From Desulfobacteraceae bacterium (lineage in GTDB: Bacteria > Desulfobacterota > Desulfobacteria > Desulfobacterales > Desulfobacteraceae), in NCBI GenBank assembly GCA_024225895.1, contig JAAEMC010000772.1:1-10046 (forward strand): a DNA stretch of 10,046 nt, given 5' to 3'. Made by a program: the position numbers and the translations under genes. The notes beneath the pieces were generated by a model. It was given only the letters and a program-made list of their open reading frames with translations. It made no database searches and was not told the origin of the DNA. This document shows positions 1 to 6,794 of this stretch, one piece after another; the first letter of the stretch is position 1; every line of letters begins with the position of its first letter.

Positions 1-1
1 G

Positions 2-505
2 AAGTTGGCCGAGCAGGCCGGCTTCTTCCTCGAGCCCGGCAACTACATCCACGCCCTCGATACCGAACGAACGTGGGATTGGACTCCCAAGGTCGAGGTC
101 GGCGCTGTGGTTCAGGCCGCCGATACGCTCGGCAGCGTTCCCGAGAGCATATTCGAGCACAACATAATGGTGCCGTTTGCCTGGGAAGGACAGTACACGG
201 TTCAATCCGTTGCCGAATCGGGTTCCTACCCCATCGTGAAGGAAATAGCGACATTAACCGATGCTTCCGGCAACGAACACTCTGTTACCATGGAGCAAAA
301 CTGGCCGGTCAAGAAACCTCTGTGCGTAGCCAGGCGGCGACTGTTGCCGACCAAACCCATGGTTACAAGCGTCCGCATTGTCGACTCGTTGTTCCCCATT
401 GTTCAGGGCGGCACATATTGCATTCCCGGGCCATTCGGCGCCGGCAAGACGGTATTGCAGCAGATCACTTCACGCCATGCCCATGTGGACATCGCCAAGG
501 TATAA
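2..505 (+). CDS. atpA: V-type ATP synthase/ATPase catalytic subunit A, internal fragment (both ends missing)
   Basis: This is part of the catalytic, nucleotide-binding A subunit of a V/A-type rotary ATPase, which couples ATP synthesis or hydrolysis to ion movement across the membrane. The reading frame is already open at the left edge, so the TTG at 5 is not the true start. Counting from that TTG, visible family features are AGFFLEPG (residues 5-12), the non-homologous insert region around IMVPF (54-58), MEQNWPVKKP (96-105), and the Walker A loop GPFGAGKT (142-149) followed by VLQQITSRHA. The family then continues DVDIVV and on through roughly 350 more residues, but here the frame reads HVDIAKV and stops at 503-505, because the sequence has switched to the antisense strand of the E2 gene. 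The segment is about 58-65% GC in several lines, against about 40% beyond the junction, and its codons favour G/C at the third position. I infer foreign or misjoined DNA. The family call is firm; the origin is not. Confidence 0.9.
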   Translation, partial: KLAEQAGFFLEPGNYIHALDTERTWDWTPKVEVGAVVQAADTLGSVPESIFEHNIMVPFAWEGQYTVQSVAESGSYPIVKEIATLTDASGNEHSVTMEQNWPVKKPLCVARRRLLPTKPMVTSVRIVDSLFPIVQGGTYCIPGPFGAGKTVLQQITSRHAHVDIAKV

Positions 506-1294
506 AATGCCTTGGTCGGTCCATCGGGTATTGATCACCGGATGCTCTTTAATGGTTGTACCTGTAATCTTCATCACAAGATCGGTAATGGTCACCCTTA
601 CACCGTGCTTTTCTTCGATAAGGGGTAAAAGTGTTTTCCTGTATTCAACAATTTTTGTGGCATCAACCGTGATGGTCATATAGGTCTGGGCGGTTTCCAC
701 TTTGCTTGACAGCATCTTGTTTGCAATTGCCCTTCGCATTCCTGTAAAAGGCACCAGACGATCTTGAGCAACACAAATTTGTCCTGTCCCGTCTTTGGCA
801 CTGCCTGCCTGCTGCTGTTCATGGACTGATTCGACATCCGCCTTCATAATCCGCCCCCCGGGCCCTGTACCCTGAACATTTGACAGGTCAATCTTATAAT
901 GTCTTGCCATTTTCTTAGCCAAGGGGGATGCTTTTACTCTCTTTCCGCCTTGAATATCCGGCATATTTTCATCAGATAGCGCAGGTGTTTCAGCAACAGG
1001 TAGAATATCCTGTGCTGCATCGGGTATATTTTTTTCAATCTCAGATAAATCTTCACCCTCTTTGGCCAGATAGCAGACAATCTCTCCTATAGCCGCAGTC
1101 ATATCTTTTTGGACAACAATTTTTGCTAAAATCGCTGTTTCTGGAACTTCAACTTCAAACGTCACCTTTTCCGTTTCCAAAACAAACAAGATATCGCCTT
1201 TGTTTACACTGTCCCCCTCCTTAACCTTCCATTCTATTATCAATCCTTCGGTCATGGTTAAACCGAGCTTCGGCATTACGATTTCCACAGGCAT
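470..1294 (-). CDS. acoC: Dihydrolipoamide acyltransferase (E2) of acetoin/2-oxo acid dehydrogenase complex, C-terminally truncated
   Basis: E2 accepts the acyl group made by E1 on its swinging lipoyl arm and passes it to CoA. The 274 residues present contain an N-terminal lipoyl domain (about 1-80) with the lipoyl lysine at K43 in ETEKVTFEVE. A linker of about 40 residues follows, then the peripheral-subunit-binding domain (about 118-155, RVKASPLAKKMA through GTGPGGRIMKADVE). The start of the acyltransferase core runs from about 178 (RLVPFTGMRRAIANKM) to HPVINTRW and YLGDVHMGMA. The catalytic His and the HxxxDG region near the C-terminus are absent: the frame meets a chance TGA at the junction with the atpA fragment. 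Full-length relatives have roughly 370-450 residues. The ATG at 1294 is preceded by a strong GGAGGAG, 14 bp after the hydratase stop, so translation is probably coupled. Acetoin-type assignment rests on the adjacent E1 genes; as drawn the product could not be a functional E2. Confidence 0.88.
   Translation of the reverse strand: MPVEIVMPKLGLTMTEGLIIEWKVKEGDSVNKGDILFVLETEKVTFEVEVPETAILAKIVVQKDMTAAIGEIVCYLAKEGEDLSEIEKNIPDAAQDILPVAETPALSDENMPDIQGGKRVKASPLAKKMARHYKIDLSNVQGTGPGGRIMKADVESVHEQQQAGSAKDGTGQICVAQDRLVPFTGMRRAIANKMLSSKVETAQTYMTITVDATKIVEYRKTLLPLIEEKHGVRVTITDLVMKITGTTIKEHPVINTRWTDQGILYLGDVHMGMA
473..493. other. Junction between atpA fragment and truncated E2 gene
   Basis: Both genes read sensibly into this stretch and neither reads sensibly out of it. 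On the plus strand CGC CAT GCC encodes Arg-His-Ala of the A subunit (SRHA). On the minus strand the same nine bases encode Gly-Met-Ala of E2 (HMGMA). The next bases, CATGTGGACATC, are close to the GAC GTG GAC ATC expected for the A subunit and also give the plausible E2 residues Asp-Val-His-Met. The exact crossover therefore cannot be placed more finely than about 473-493. A GC shift coincides with it. The microhomology fits a chimeric assembly or amplification product, or an illegitimate recombination. Confidence 0.75.
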
Positions 1295-1308
1295 TTTGAC
1301 TCCTCCTG

Positions 1309-2091
1309 TTATTGTCCTGTAAAGTTGGCTTTTCGTTTTTCTAAAAAAGCAGTCATTCCTTCCTGCATATCCCGGGTGCTAAAACATATGACACAATTTT
1401 TCTGGGAATGCTGGACCGCTTGTTCTATGGGCAGATCCTTGCCTATTTCCATGGCATCCTTGATCATTTCAACAGCAATGGGTGCATTTTGATTTATCTT
1501 CAATGCCAGCTCTTCCGAGGCTTGAACAGCCTGGCCGTCTTTTACAACCTTATTTACAAGACCGATTTTTAGCGCTTCTTGTGAATCAATTGTTTCACCT
1601 GTGAACAGCATCTGGGCTGCCCTGCCTTTTCCGATCAGGCGTGGAAGACGCTGGGTACCACCTGTACCGGGTATGATCCCCAGTTTGACTTCCGGCAGTC
1701 CCAATACAGCAGATTCAGTCATTATTCTGAATGTGCAGGATATTGCAAGTTCCATCCCCCCTCCGATTGCAGGGCCGTTAATGGCGGCAATGACGGGTTG
1801 ACGCAATTTTTCCAGGCCTATGTTGATTCTCACGACGCCTTCGTTCCATCGCAATAGAGCCATTGGGCTCATCTTTTTTAATTCAGCAATATCCGCACCT
1901 GCCTGGAAAGCTTTGCCCTCACCGGTAATGATCAGAATACGGGTTTTATAATCCTTATCAATCTGCCTTAGTGCATCTAATATTTCGTTTATCATCATTT
2001 GGTTAAACGCATTCCGAACATCCGGCCTGTTTAATGATAAATATCCGATTCCATTTTTATTCTTTAATTTTATTGTTTCATAAGAATGCAT
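1309..2091 (-). CDS. Enoyl-CoA hydratase/isomerase (crotonase family)
   Basis: This 260-residue cytoplasmic protein has the normal length for an enoyl-CoA hydratase, which adds water across the double bond of a 2-enoyl-CoA. Oxyanion-hole segments are visible at AFQAGADIAEL (61-71) and NGPAIGGGMELA (105-116). Both glutamates used by true hydratases are present, E114 (GGGME) and E134 (LPEVKLG), with the standard spacing of 20. TGGTQRLPRLIG follows (143-154). The start was chosen at 2091 (MHSYETIKL), because AAGGA sits 6 bases upstream; the frame is open further, to a TTG at 2121, but that codon lacks a ribosome binding site. It lies 53 bp after the SDR gene and 14 bp before E2. A hydratase is not needed for simple acetoin cleavage, so it hints at an acyl-CoA intermediate with a longer carbon chain. 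The exact substrate cannot be read from the sequence. Confidence 0.9.
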   Translation of the reverse strand: MHSYETIKLKNKNGIGYLSLNRPDVRNAFNQMMINEILDALRQIDKDYKTRILIITGEGKAFQAGADIAELKKMSPMALLRWNEGVVRINIGLEKLRQPVIAAINGPAIGGGMELAISCTFRIMTESAVLGLPEVKLGIIPGTGGTQRLPRLIGKGRAAQMLFTGETIDSQEALKIGLVNKVVKDGQAVQASEELALKINQNAPIAVEMIKDAMEIGKDLPIEQAVQHSQKNCVICFSTRDMQEGMTAFLEKRKANFTGQ

Positions 2092-2097
2092 GATCTG

Positions 2098-2102
2098 TCC
2101 TT
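2098..2102 (-). promoter_or_regulatory. Ribosome binding site fixing the hydratase start
   Basis: On the minus strand AAGGA lies 6 bases before the ATG at 2091. It falls inside the upstream-extended reading frame that begins with TTG at 2121, so it argues for the internal ATG as the real start. Confidence 0.7.
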
Positions 2103-2144
2103 TTTTATCGGGCCGAATCAATTTTAATCAGGATTCGTCTCTCA

Positions 2145-2918
2145 TCAGCGGGAGGTCTGCCCGCCATCAATAACGATTGATGATCCGGTCATAAAACTGG
2201 AGGCCTTTGATGCAAGCAAAATAGCAACACCTTTGATCTCTTCAATCTGTGCCAGCCTTTTTACGGGGATATCGGTACGGATAATTTTTTTGCCTTCGTC
2301 ACTATTAAAAAAATGTGTATTCATCGGGGTTTCAAAATATCCCGGTAAAATCGCATTTGCCTGGATATTTTTTGTTGCCCATTCAAGGGCCATGACCTTG
2401 GTCAATTGAACACATCCAGCTTTGGCGGCGCAATAGGCTGACATATTCGGCCACCCTTTGTGTGCACCAATGGATGCGATATTAATTATTTTCCCGCCAT
2501 TTTTTTCTTCCACCATTCGTGTGACCACTTCCCGGGTCAATGTAAACACGGATTTTAAATTTGTATTAATAACACTGTCCCAGTCCTGGTCAGTCATTTT
2601 TAAAATTGGTTTTTCGCTTCCGCCTATGCCGGCATTATTCACCAGGATATCAATATGGCCGCAGGATTGAATTGTTTTTTCAACAGTATCTTTTATTGCT
2701 TTACTGTTGGTAATATCGCAGCAATAGGCAAATGAGTCAGCACCGGATTTTTCCTGTATTTCAAGGCAGGTTTTTTCACAGACATCCAGGCGCCTTGCAA
2801 TGATCACAACTTTTGCCCCGGCTTCTGCAAGGCCCTGTGCAATTCCTTTGCCGATTCCGGTTGCCCCGCCTGTAATCATTGCCACTTTTCCGGATAGATC
2901 AAAATAGGGTAAATTCAT
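2145..2918 (-). CDS. Short-chain dehydrogenase/reductase (classical SDR)
   Basis: A 257-residue classical SDR oxidoreductase, probably a cytoplasmic tetramer, interconverting a secondary alcohol and a ketone with NAD(P). Motifs: TGGATGIG (16-23) for the dinucleotide, an Asp at 68 contacting adenine, NNAG (94-97), catalytic N120, S149, and YCAAK with Y162 and K166. The Arg pair after the second beta strand (VVIIARR, 36-43) leans towards NADP(H), which is inference. The C-terminal part (ALEWATKNIQANAILPGYFETPM and FMTGSSIVIDGG) resembles gluconate 5-dehydrogenase/3-oxoacyl-ACP reductase-like SDRs. That group is substrate-promiscuous, so I do not name one. AAGGAG lies 10 bases before the ATG. 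It sits 21 bp after the zinc alcohol dehydrogenase and 53 bp before the hydratase, so roles as a 3-hydroxyacyl-CoA or acyloin/diketone reductase are both possible. Confidence 0.9.
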   Translation of the reverse strand: MNLPYFDLSGKVAMITGGATGIGKGIAQGLAEAGAKVVIIARRLDVCEKTCLEIQEKSGADSFAYCCDITNSKAIKDTVEKTIQSCGHIDILVNNAGIGGSEKPILKMTDQDWDSVINTNLKSVFTLTREVVTRMVEEKNGGKIINIASIGAHKGWPNMSAYCAAKAGCVQLTKVMALEWATKNIQANAILPGYFETPMNTHFFNSDEGKKIIRTDIPVKRLAQIEEIKGVAILLASKASSFMTGSSIVIDGGQTSR

Positions 2919-2939
2919 TTAAAAAAAACTCCTTACTTT

Positions 2940-3992
2940 TTAGGGATAAACCACAATTTTAATATATTTTTCTGCATCACCAATGAGCGGTTCGATGCCT
3001 TTTTCAACAATATCTTCCAATTGGATGCGCTCTGAAATCATCTCCTGGATATCTATCCTTTTATCAGCCATCAATGCCAGGGCTGCTGTAAATTCGTTCT
3101 CATATCCGCAGCTGAAGACGATCTCTTTTTCATGTCCCCACAAACGGATAAACGGGACCTCCACAGGTGTCATGGATAGGCCTACAATACAAATTGTTCC
3201 CCTTCTGCCTGTGGTGCTCAAGGCGGTATTAAATGCAGGCTGGTTTCCCACACAGTCAAAGGCAATTTCTGTCCTCAAGCCATTGGTAAGTTCGGCTATT
3301 TTTTTTCCCGGATTGCTCTTGAAAGGATTGAATACAGCGGCAGCCCCCAGTTTTTTTGCAAGGTCCCTGCGGGCTTTTATGGGTTCTACAACAAATACCT
3401 GGCTTGCACCGGCAACAAGACATACCTGCATCACTAAAAGACCAATAGGACCGGCGCCGATAATGGCGACTGAATCACCGATTTTCATTCGGCTTCTTTT
3501 TACTGCCCGAACCGACACTGCCAATGGTTCAATAAAGGAGCCCATATCATCTGAAACAGAGTCCGGCAGATGGAAAAGGGCATAATCATTAACCACTGCA
3601 TATTCTGCAAACCCGCCATCGGCAGCAAATCCTGTGCTTCCTAATTTCACGCACATATTATACGCACCCTTTTTGCAATAATGGCATTCATTGCAGGTAA
3701 TCAATGCATTTACAGTAACCCGGTCACCCGGATTAAATCCTGTTACATTTGATCCGGGTTGGACAACTTCTGCAGAAAATTCATGACCAAGGACAACCGG
3801 CCCGCCCGCTTGTCCGGTCAGGGGATGGGGTTTAACCGGAATAATAAAAGGTCCCTGCCTAAATTCGTGCAAATCAGACCCGCAGATCCCACAGGCATTT
3901 ATCTTGATTTTAACCTGGCCGGGACCAGGAACAGGTTCGGTAATATCTTCTACTCTAATATTATTTTGGCCATACCAGACGGCGGCTTTCAT
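2940..3992 (-). CDS. Zinc-dependent medium-chain alcohol dehydrogenase, 2,3-butanediol dehydrogenase-like
   Basis: A 350-residue MDR-family dehydrogenase. Catalytic zinc ligands are C37 (GICGSD), H70 and E71 (GHEF), with E155 in the EP motif. The structural zinc site is complete: C100, C103, C106 and C114. The Rossmann nucleotide motif is GAGPIG (179-184), and E203 at the end of the second strand favours NAD over NADP. The segment HPLTGQ (56-61), together with the LHEF(x)GPFIIP context, is typical of (R,R)-2,3-butanediol dehydrogenases, which oxidise the diol to acetoin. Sitting next to an acetoin-type E1 pair strengthens this reading. L-threonine or polyol dehydrogenase activity remains possible. 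AAGGAGG lies 10 bases upstream of the ATG. The gene starts 27 bp after E1 beta ends and ends 21 bp before the SDR. Confidence 0.88.
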   Translation of the reverse strand: MKAAVWYGQNNIRVEDITEPVPGPGQVKIKINACGICGSDLHEFRQGPFIIPVKPHPLTGQAGGPVVLGHEFSAEVVQPGSNVTGFNPGDRVTVNALITCNECHYCKKGAYNMCVKLGSTGFAADGGFAEYAVVNDYALFHLPDSVSDDMGSFIEPLAVSVRAVKRSRMKIGDSVAIIGAGPIGLLVMQVCLVAGASQVFVVEPIKARRDLAKKLGAAAVFNPFKSNPGKKIAELTNGLRTEIAFDCVGNQPAFNTALSTTGRRGTICIVGLSMTPVEVPFIRLWGHEKEIVFSCGYENEFTAALALMADKRIDIQEMISERIQLEDIVEKGIEPLIGDAEKYIKIVVYP

Positions 3993-4019
3993 AGGTTTAA
4001 TCCCTCCTTTTCAAATAAT

Positions 4020-4997
4020 TTAAAACAGTCGTTCCATGGTTTTTTCAACAGCCGTAACAACATTCTCTGAATCAGGCAGGTAAACCTGTTCCAGGTTAAA
4101 CGGCACCGGAACAAAAGGAGCACCTACCCGTTCAATGGGAGCATCCAGTTCATCCATTATCTCTTCGGCAACAACAGCGGAAATTTCTGCTCCGATGCCG
4201 CATTGCTTTACTGCTTCATGAGCAATAACAAGATGGTGAGTTTTACCCACGGAATTGAATACGGTTTCTTTATCCCAGGGAGAAATGGATCTTAAATCAA
4301 TCACCTCAATTTCAATCCCCTGTTTAGAAAGCTTTTCAGATGCCTTTAGTGATTCATGTACCATCCGGGAGGTTGCCACAACAGTCACATCGGTTCCGCT
4401 CTTTTTAATATCTGCTTTACCAATTTCTACGACATACTCGTCATTGGGTATTTCGCCTTTCAGGGCATGTAAAGATTTATTTTCAACAACAATTACTGGA
4501 TTATCATCCCTTATTGCTGATTTTAGAAGACCCTTGACATCATATGGCGTTGACGGCATTACAACTTTTAATCCAGGGACATGGGCAAACCAGGCTTCCA
4601 GGCACTGGGAATGTTGGGGGCCGGCGTTAAGACCACCTCCTCCAGGAGTACGAATGACAATAGGCATGCTGTAGCGGCTGCCGAACATATATCTCATTTT
4701 GGCAATCTGATTGACGATACCATCCATGCAGACAGTCATGAAATCCATAAACATAATTTCTACAATGGGCCTTAGACCGCAGGCTGCAGCACCGGCAGCC
4801 ATACCGACAATCCCTGCTTCACTAATGGGGGTATCAATTATCCTTTCAGAACCGAATGTTTCCAGAAGGCCTTTGCTTGCACCGAATGATCCCCCGGGGC
4901 TGCCTACATCTTCGCCTATGAAAACGACTTGTTCATCCTTTTCCATCTCTTCATAAATCGCCTCCTTTACACCCCAGATATATCTTATTTCCTTCAT
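4020..4997 (-). CDS. acoB: Acetoin/2-oxo acid dehydrogenase E1 component, beta subunit
   Basis: The beta chain of a heterotetrameric thiamine-diphosphate E1, 325 residues, the usual length. It supplies the glutamate that activates the TPP aminopyrimidine, E60 in DTPISEAGIVGMAAGAA (55-71), and the conserved GPQHSQ with H129. GEDVG (28-32) and the C-terminal transketolase domain (about 195-320, with VIDLRSISPWD) are present. With the alpha subunit it decarboxylates or cleaves the substrate and transfers the acyl group to lipoyl-E2. In acetoin systems the products are acetaldehyde and acetyl-lipoamide. AGGAG lies 7 bases before the ATG at 4997. The 54-bp gap from E1 alpha is unusually wide for such a pair and contains a palindromic operator-like element (5015-5034). 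Family is certain; acetoin rather than pyruvate or branched-chain oxo acids as substrate is inferred from E1 alpha and the butanediol dehydrogenase-like neighbour. Confidence 0.9.
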   Translation of the reverse strand: MKEIRYIWGVKEAIYEEMEKDEQVVFIGEDVGSPGGSFGASKGLLETFGSERIIDTPISEAGIVGMAAGAAACGLRPIVEIMFMDFMTVCMDGIVNQIAKMRYMFGSRYSMPIVIRTPGGGGLNAGPQHSQCLEAWFAHVPGLKVVMPSTPYDVKGLLKSAIRDDNPVIVVENKSLHALKGEIPNDEYVVEIGKADIKKSGTDVTVVATSRMVHESLKASEKLSKQGIEIEVIDLRSISPWDKETVFNSVGKTHHLVIAHEAVKQCGIGAEISAVVAEEIMDELDAPIERVGAPFVPVPFNLEQVYLPDSENVVTAVEKTMERLF

Positions 4998-5014
4998 GGT
5001 ATACTCCTATAAAA

Positions 5015-5034
5015 TTGAGTATGTAATCACTCAA
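5015..5034. promoter_or_regulatory. Palindromic operator-like site A in the acoA-acoB gap
   Basis: TTGAGTATGTAATCACTCAA has perfect 6-bp inverted arms (TTGAGT/ACTCAA) around 8 bases. It aligns without gaps with the site upstream of dctP: both share ATTGAGTA, then 5 bases, then TCACT. It could be a TetR operator. Alternatively, in the transcript, it could form a small hairpin just ahead of the E1 beta ribosome binding site. A TTGAGT, 17-base spacer, TATAGG arrangement overlaps it on the minus strand, but this would start transcription almost at the ATG and is weak. Confidence 0.5.
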
Positions 5035-5051
5035 CTGATAAAGTAAAAAAA

Positions 5052-6011
5052 TTATGCCCAGAGTTCTTCCATCAACTCAGATGCTTCTGGTAACGGGCTT
5101 GTTCTTGCAAACTCTACAGCCGCATCAATCTCCTGATCAATATCCGTCAGGATTTTTTGATTTATTTTTTTATTTAGAATCTTTTTCTCAAAAAGATATT
5201 TTTTGAAATTGGCGATACAATCTGATTTCATGGCAGTATCAATTTCTTTTTTATCGCGGTATTTTTGGGCATCTCCGACAAAATGGCCGTGCCAGCGGGA
5301 GCTTTGAACTTCCAGCAAAGAAGGCCCTTTACCCTGTCTTGCTCTTTTTACAAATGCAGCAGCTGCATCATAAATCTCAAAAAAGTCGTTTGAAACGGTT
5401 TTTGCAGGGATTTTATAGGATGCTGCCCTTTTTGACACATCCTTTATGGTCATGTGCACTGACTGGGGAGTAAATTCAGCCCATCCGTTGTTTTCACATA
5501 CAAAAATGATGGGCAGTTTCATGACGGAAGCAATATTCAAGGCTTCATGAAAAGTTCCCTCATCGGTTGCACCTTCACCGAAAAAACAGACCGTCACCTG
5601 ATCGGTTTTTTTATACATGGAAGCAAATGCAGCGCCGTTTGCAATGGGAATACCGCCTCCCACAATCCCGTTTGCCCCCAGTATTCCAAGATTCATATCC
5701 GCCAGATGCATGGAACCGGCCCTGCCTCTGCAGGGTCCATTGCTTCTTCCAAAAAGCTCTGCCATGAACATGTCAGGCTTGATCCCCTTTGCAAGGGCAT
5801 GTCCGTGCCCCCGGTGGGTATTGGCCATATAATCGGAATCGTTTAATTGGCTGCAAACCGCAACAGGTGTAGCTTCCTGACCGATACAGACGTGAATGAA
5901 GCCGGGAATTTCACCATTTGCAAATACCTCCATCAATTTCTCTTCCATTTTTCGGATTCTGATCATCTGGGTATAAAACAAGATCATTGTCTTTTTACTG
6001 AGCTTTGTCAT
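5052..6011 (-). CDS. acoA: Acetoin-type dehydrogenase E1 component, alpha subunit
   Basis: The TPP-binding alpha chain of E1, 319 residues. The diphosphate/Mg motif starts at GEGATDEG (145-152) and closes with NN (174-175) in ENNGWAEFTP, the expected spacing of about 30. Other family landmarks are HRGHGHALAKG (66-76), GRAGSMHLADMNLGILGANGIVGGG (96-120, named by position) and RWHGHFVGDAQ (239-249). The SMH-A-D/LGANGIVGGG block and the GHF-GD segment resemble acetoin E1 alpha more than pyruvate E1 alpha, where YRxxGHS is usual. This subtype call is from memory, not from an alignment. AAGGAG lies 9 bases before the ATG. It follows the TetR gene by only 30 bp and precedes E1 beta by 54 bp. No E3 (dihydrolipoamide dehydrogenase) gene is in the window; it may have followed the truncated E2 or be supplied from elsewhere. 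Confidence 0.88.
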   Translation of the reverse strand: MTKLSKKTMILFYTQMIRIRKMEEKLMEVFANGEIPGFIHVCIGQEATPVAVCSQLNDSDYMANTHRGHGHALAKGIKPDMFMAELFGRSNGPCRGRAGSMHLADMNLGILGANGIVGGGIPIANGAAFASMYKKTDQVTVCFFGEGATDEGTFHEALNIASVMKLPIIFVCENNGWAEFTPQSVHMTIKDVSKRAASYKIPAKTVSNDFFEIYDAAAAFVKRARQGKGPSLLEVQSSRWHGHFVGDAQKYRDKKEIDTAMKSDCIANFKKYLFEKKILNKKINQKILTDIDQEIDAAVEFARTSPLPEASELMEELWA

Positions 6012-6041
6012 TTAGGTTTCTCCTTCCGGTATTGAAGCATT

Positions 6042-6692
6042 TTATTTTTCAGGAATACATTCAATTCCATGTAGAATAAAATTAACAATCTCCTTTATCA
6101 CAATATCCATGGATTCTACTCGGCGTTTCAGGCTCCACCTTCTAAAGGAGACAATTACAGGCAAATAAGTCAATATGTCGGCACACACTTTAGTACGGAT
6201 TTCATTGATCTGTTCATCCTTGAAGTAATCCTTGAGCAATTGCTCAAATAGCTTGATATAATCATCTTCTCTTTCCAATATGGTATACAGGTCTTCTTTT
6301 TTCAGGGTTCCTGATTCCCGATAGAGAAACATGATTAGATCCTGGTATTTTAAGATGCTTTTAAGCGTCTGGATCAGCGCCTGTTTGAGTCGCTCTTTAG
6401 GGTCTTTGATATCTGCAATGGTCTGGTTCAACTCTTTTCTTAAAACTTGTGTCGTATAATCGTAGACAATATAAATAATGTCTTCTTTGCAGCGAATATA
6501 GTTATACAGGGTGCCTTCCGTCATTTCTGCGGCTTCTGCGATTTCCTTGGTGGTTGAATTGTAAAATCCTTTTTTTGTAAATACTTTTATAGCGCCTTGT
6601 ATAATCTGTTTTCGTCTGAGGTTGACACGTTTCGGATTCAGTATTTTGGTTTTAATTCTTTTTGTTGCCTCTTTTTGTTCATGTCTGCTCAT
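6042..6692 (-). CDS. TetR/AcrR-family transcriptional regulator
   Basis: A 216-residue one-component regulator. A basic N-terminal arm (about 8-28, rich in Lys/Arg) precedes the TetR DNA-binding domain, with the helix-turn-helix at about 30-72 (TTKEIAEAAEMTEGTLYNYIRCKEDII). The C-terminal ligand/dimer domain is all-helical. The stretch DLIMFLYRESGTLKKEDL recalls TetR proteins that sense acyl-CoAs, such as Bacillus FadR and KstR2-like regulators; that ligand guess is weak inference. GGGAG lies 6-7 bases before the ATG. The gene sits between dctM (102 bp upstream) and acoA (30 bp downstream) in the same direction, so it is probably transcribed with them and may regulate itself and both gene groups. 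Candidate operators are the two related palindromes at 9930-9949 and 5015-5034; neither is next to its own start codon. Confidence 0.9.
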   Translation of the reverse strand: MSRHEQKEATKRIKTKILNPKRVNLRRKQIIQGAIKVFTKKGFYNSTTKEIAEAAEMTEGTLYNYIRCKEDIIYIVYDYTTQVLRKELNQTIADIKDPKERLKQALIQTLKSILKYQDLIMFLYRESGTLKKEDLYTILEREDDYIKLFEQLLKDYFKDEQINEIRTKVCADILTYLPVIVSFRRWSLKRRVESMDIVIKEIVNFILHGIECIPEK

Positions 6693-6794
6693 TGTAACTC
6701 CCTCATATTCAACAATATATGATAATTTATTTTTAGCTTATAATTTATTTTTCATCTCATATCATAAAAATAAGGTTATATTAAATTTTAATCT
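6693..6794 (-). promoter_or_regulatory. AT-rich dctM-tetR gap with repeats, possible weak promoter
   Basis: This 102-bp gap is extremely AT-rich. It holds an exact 13-bp direct repeat, ATAATTTATTTTT, at 6722-6734 and 6740-6752. A 7-bp inverted pair, TATGATA (6718-6724) and TATCATA (6760-6766), encloses both copies. On the minus strand TATAAG, with a 4/6 match (ATGATA) 17 bases upstream, could be a weak promoter for tetR. No GC-rich hairpin with a T run follows dctM, so readthrough from the TRAP genes is likely. Confidence 0.35.

Noticed and set aside
73..534. Second plus-strand frame over the left end
   Set aside because: Arg/Gly-rich out-of-frame reading of the A-subunit gene; the other frame carries the Walker A motif.
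2092..2121. TTG start giving the hydratase 10 extra residues
   Set aside because: The extension includes the ribosome binding site of the internal ATG and lacks its own.
2983..3585. Plus-strand 200-codon open frame
   Set aside because: It lies wholly antisense to the zinc alcohol dehydrogenase, whose metal and nucleotide motifs are intact; the protein resembles nothing known and has no ribosome binding site of note.
4255..4674. Plus-strand 139-codon open frame
   Set aside because: Antisense shadow of the well-conserved E1 beta gene; no family resemblance.
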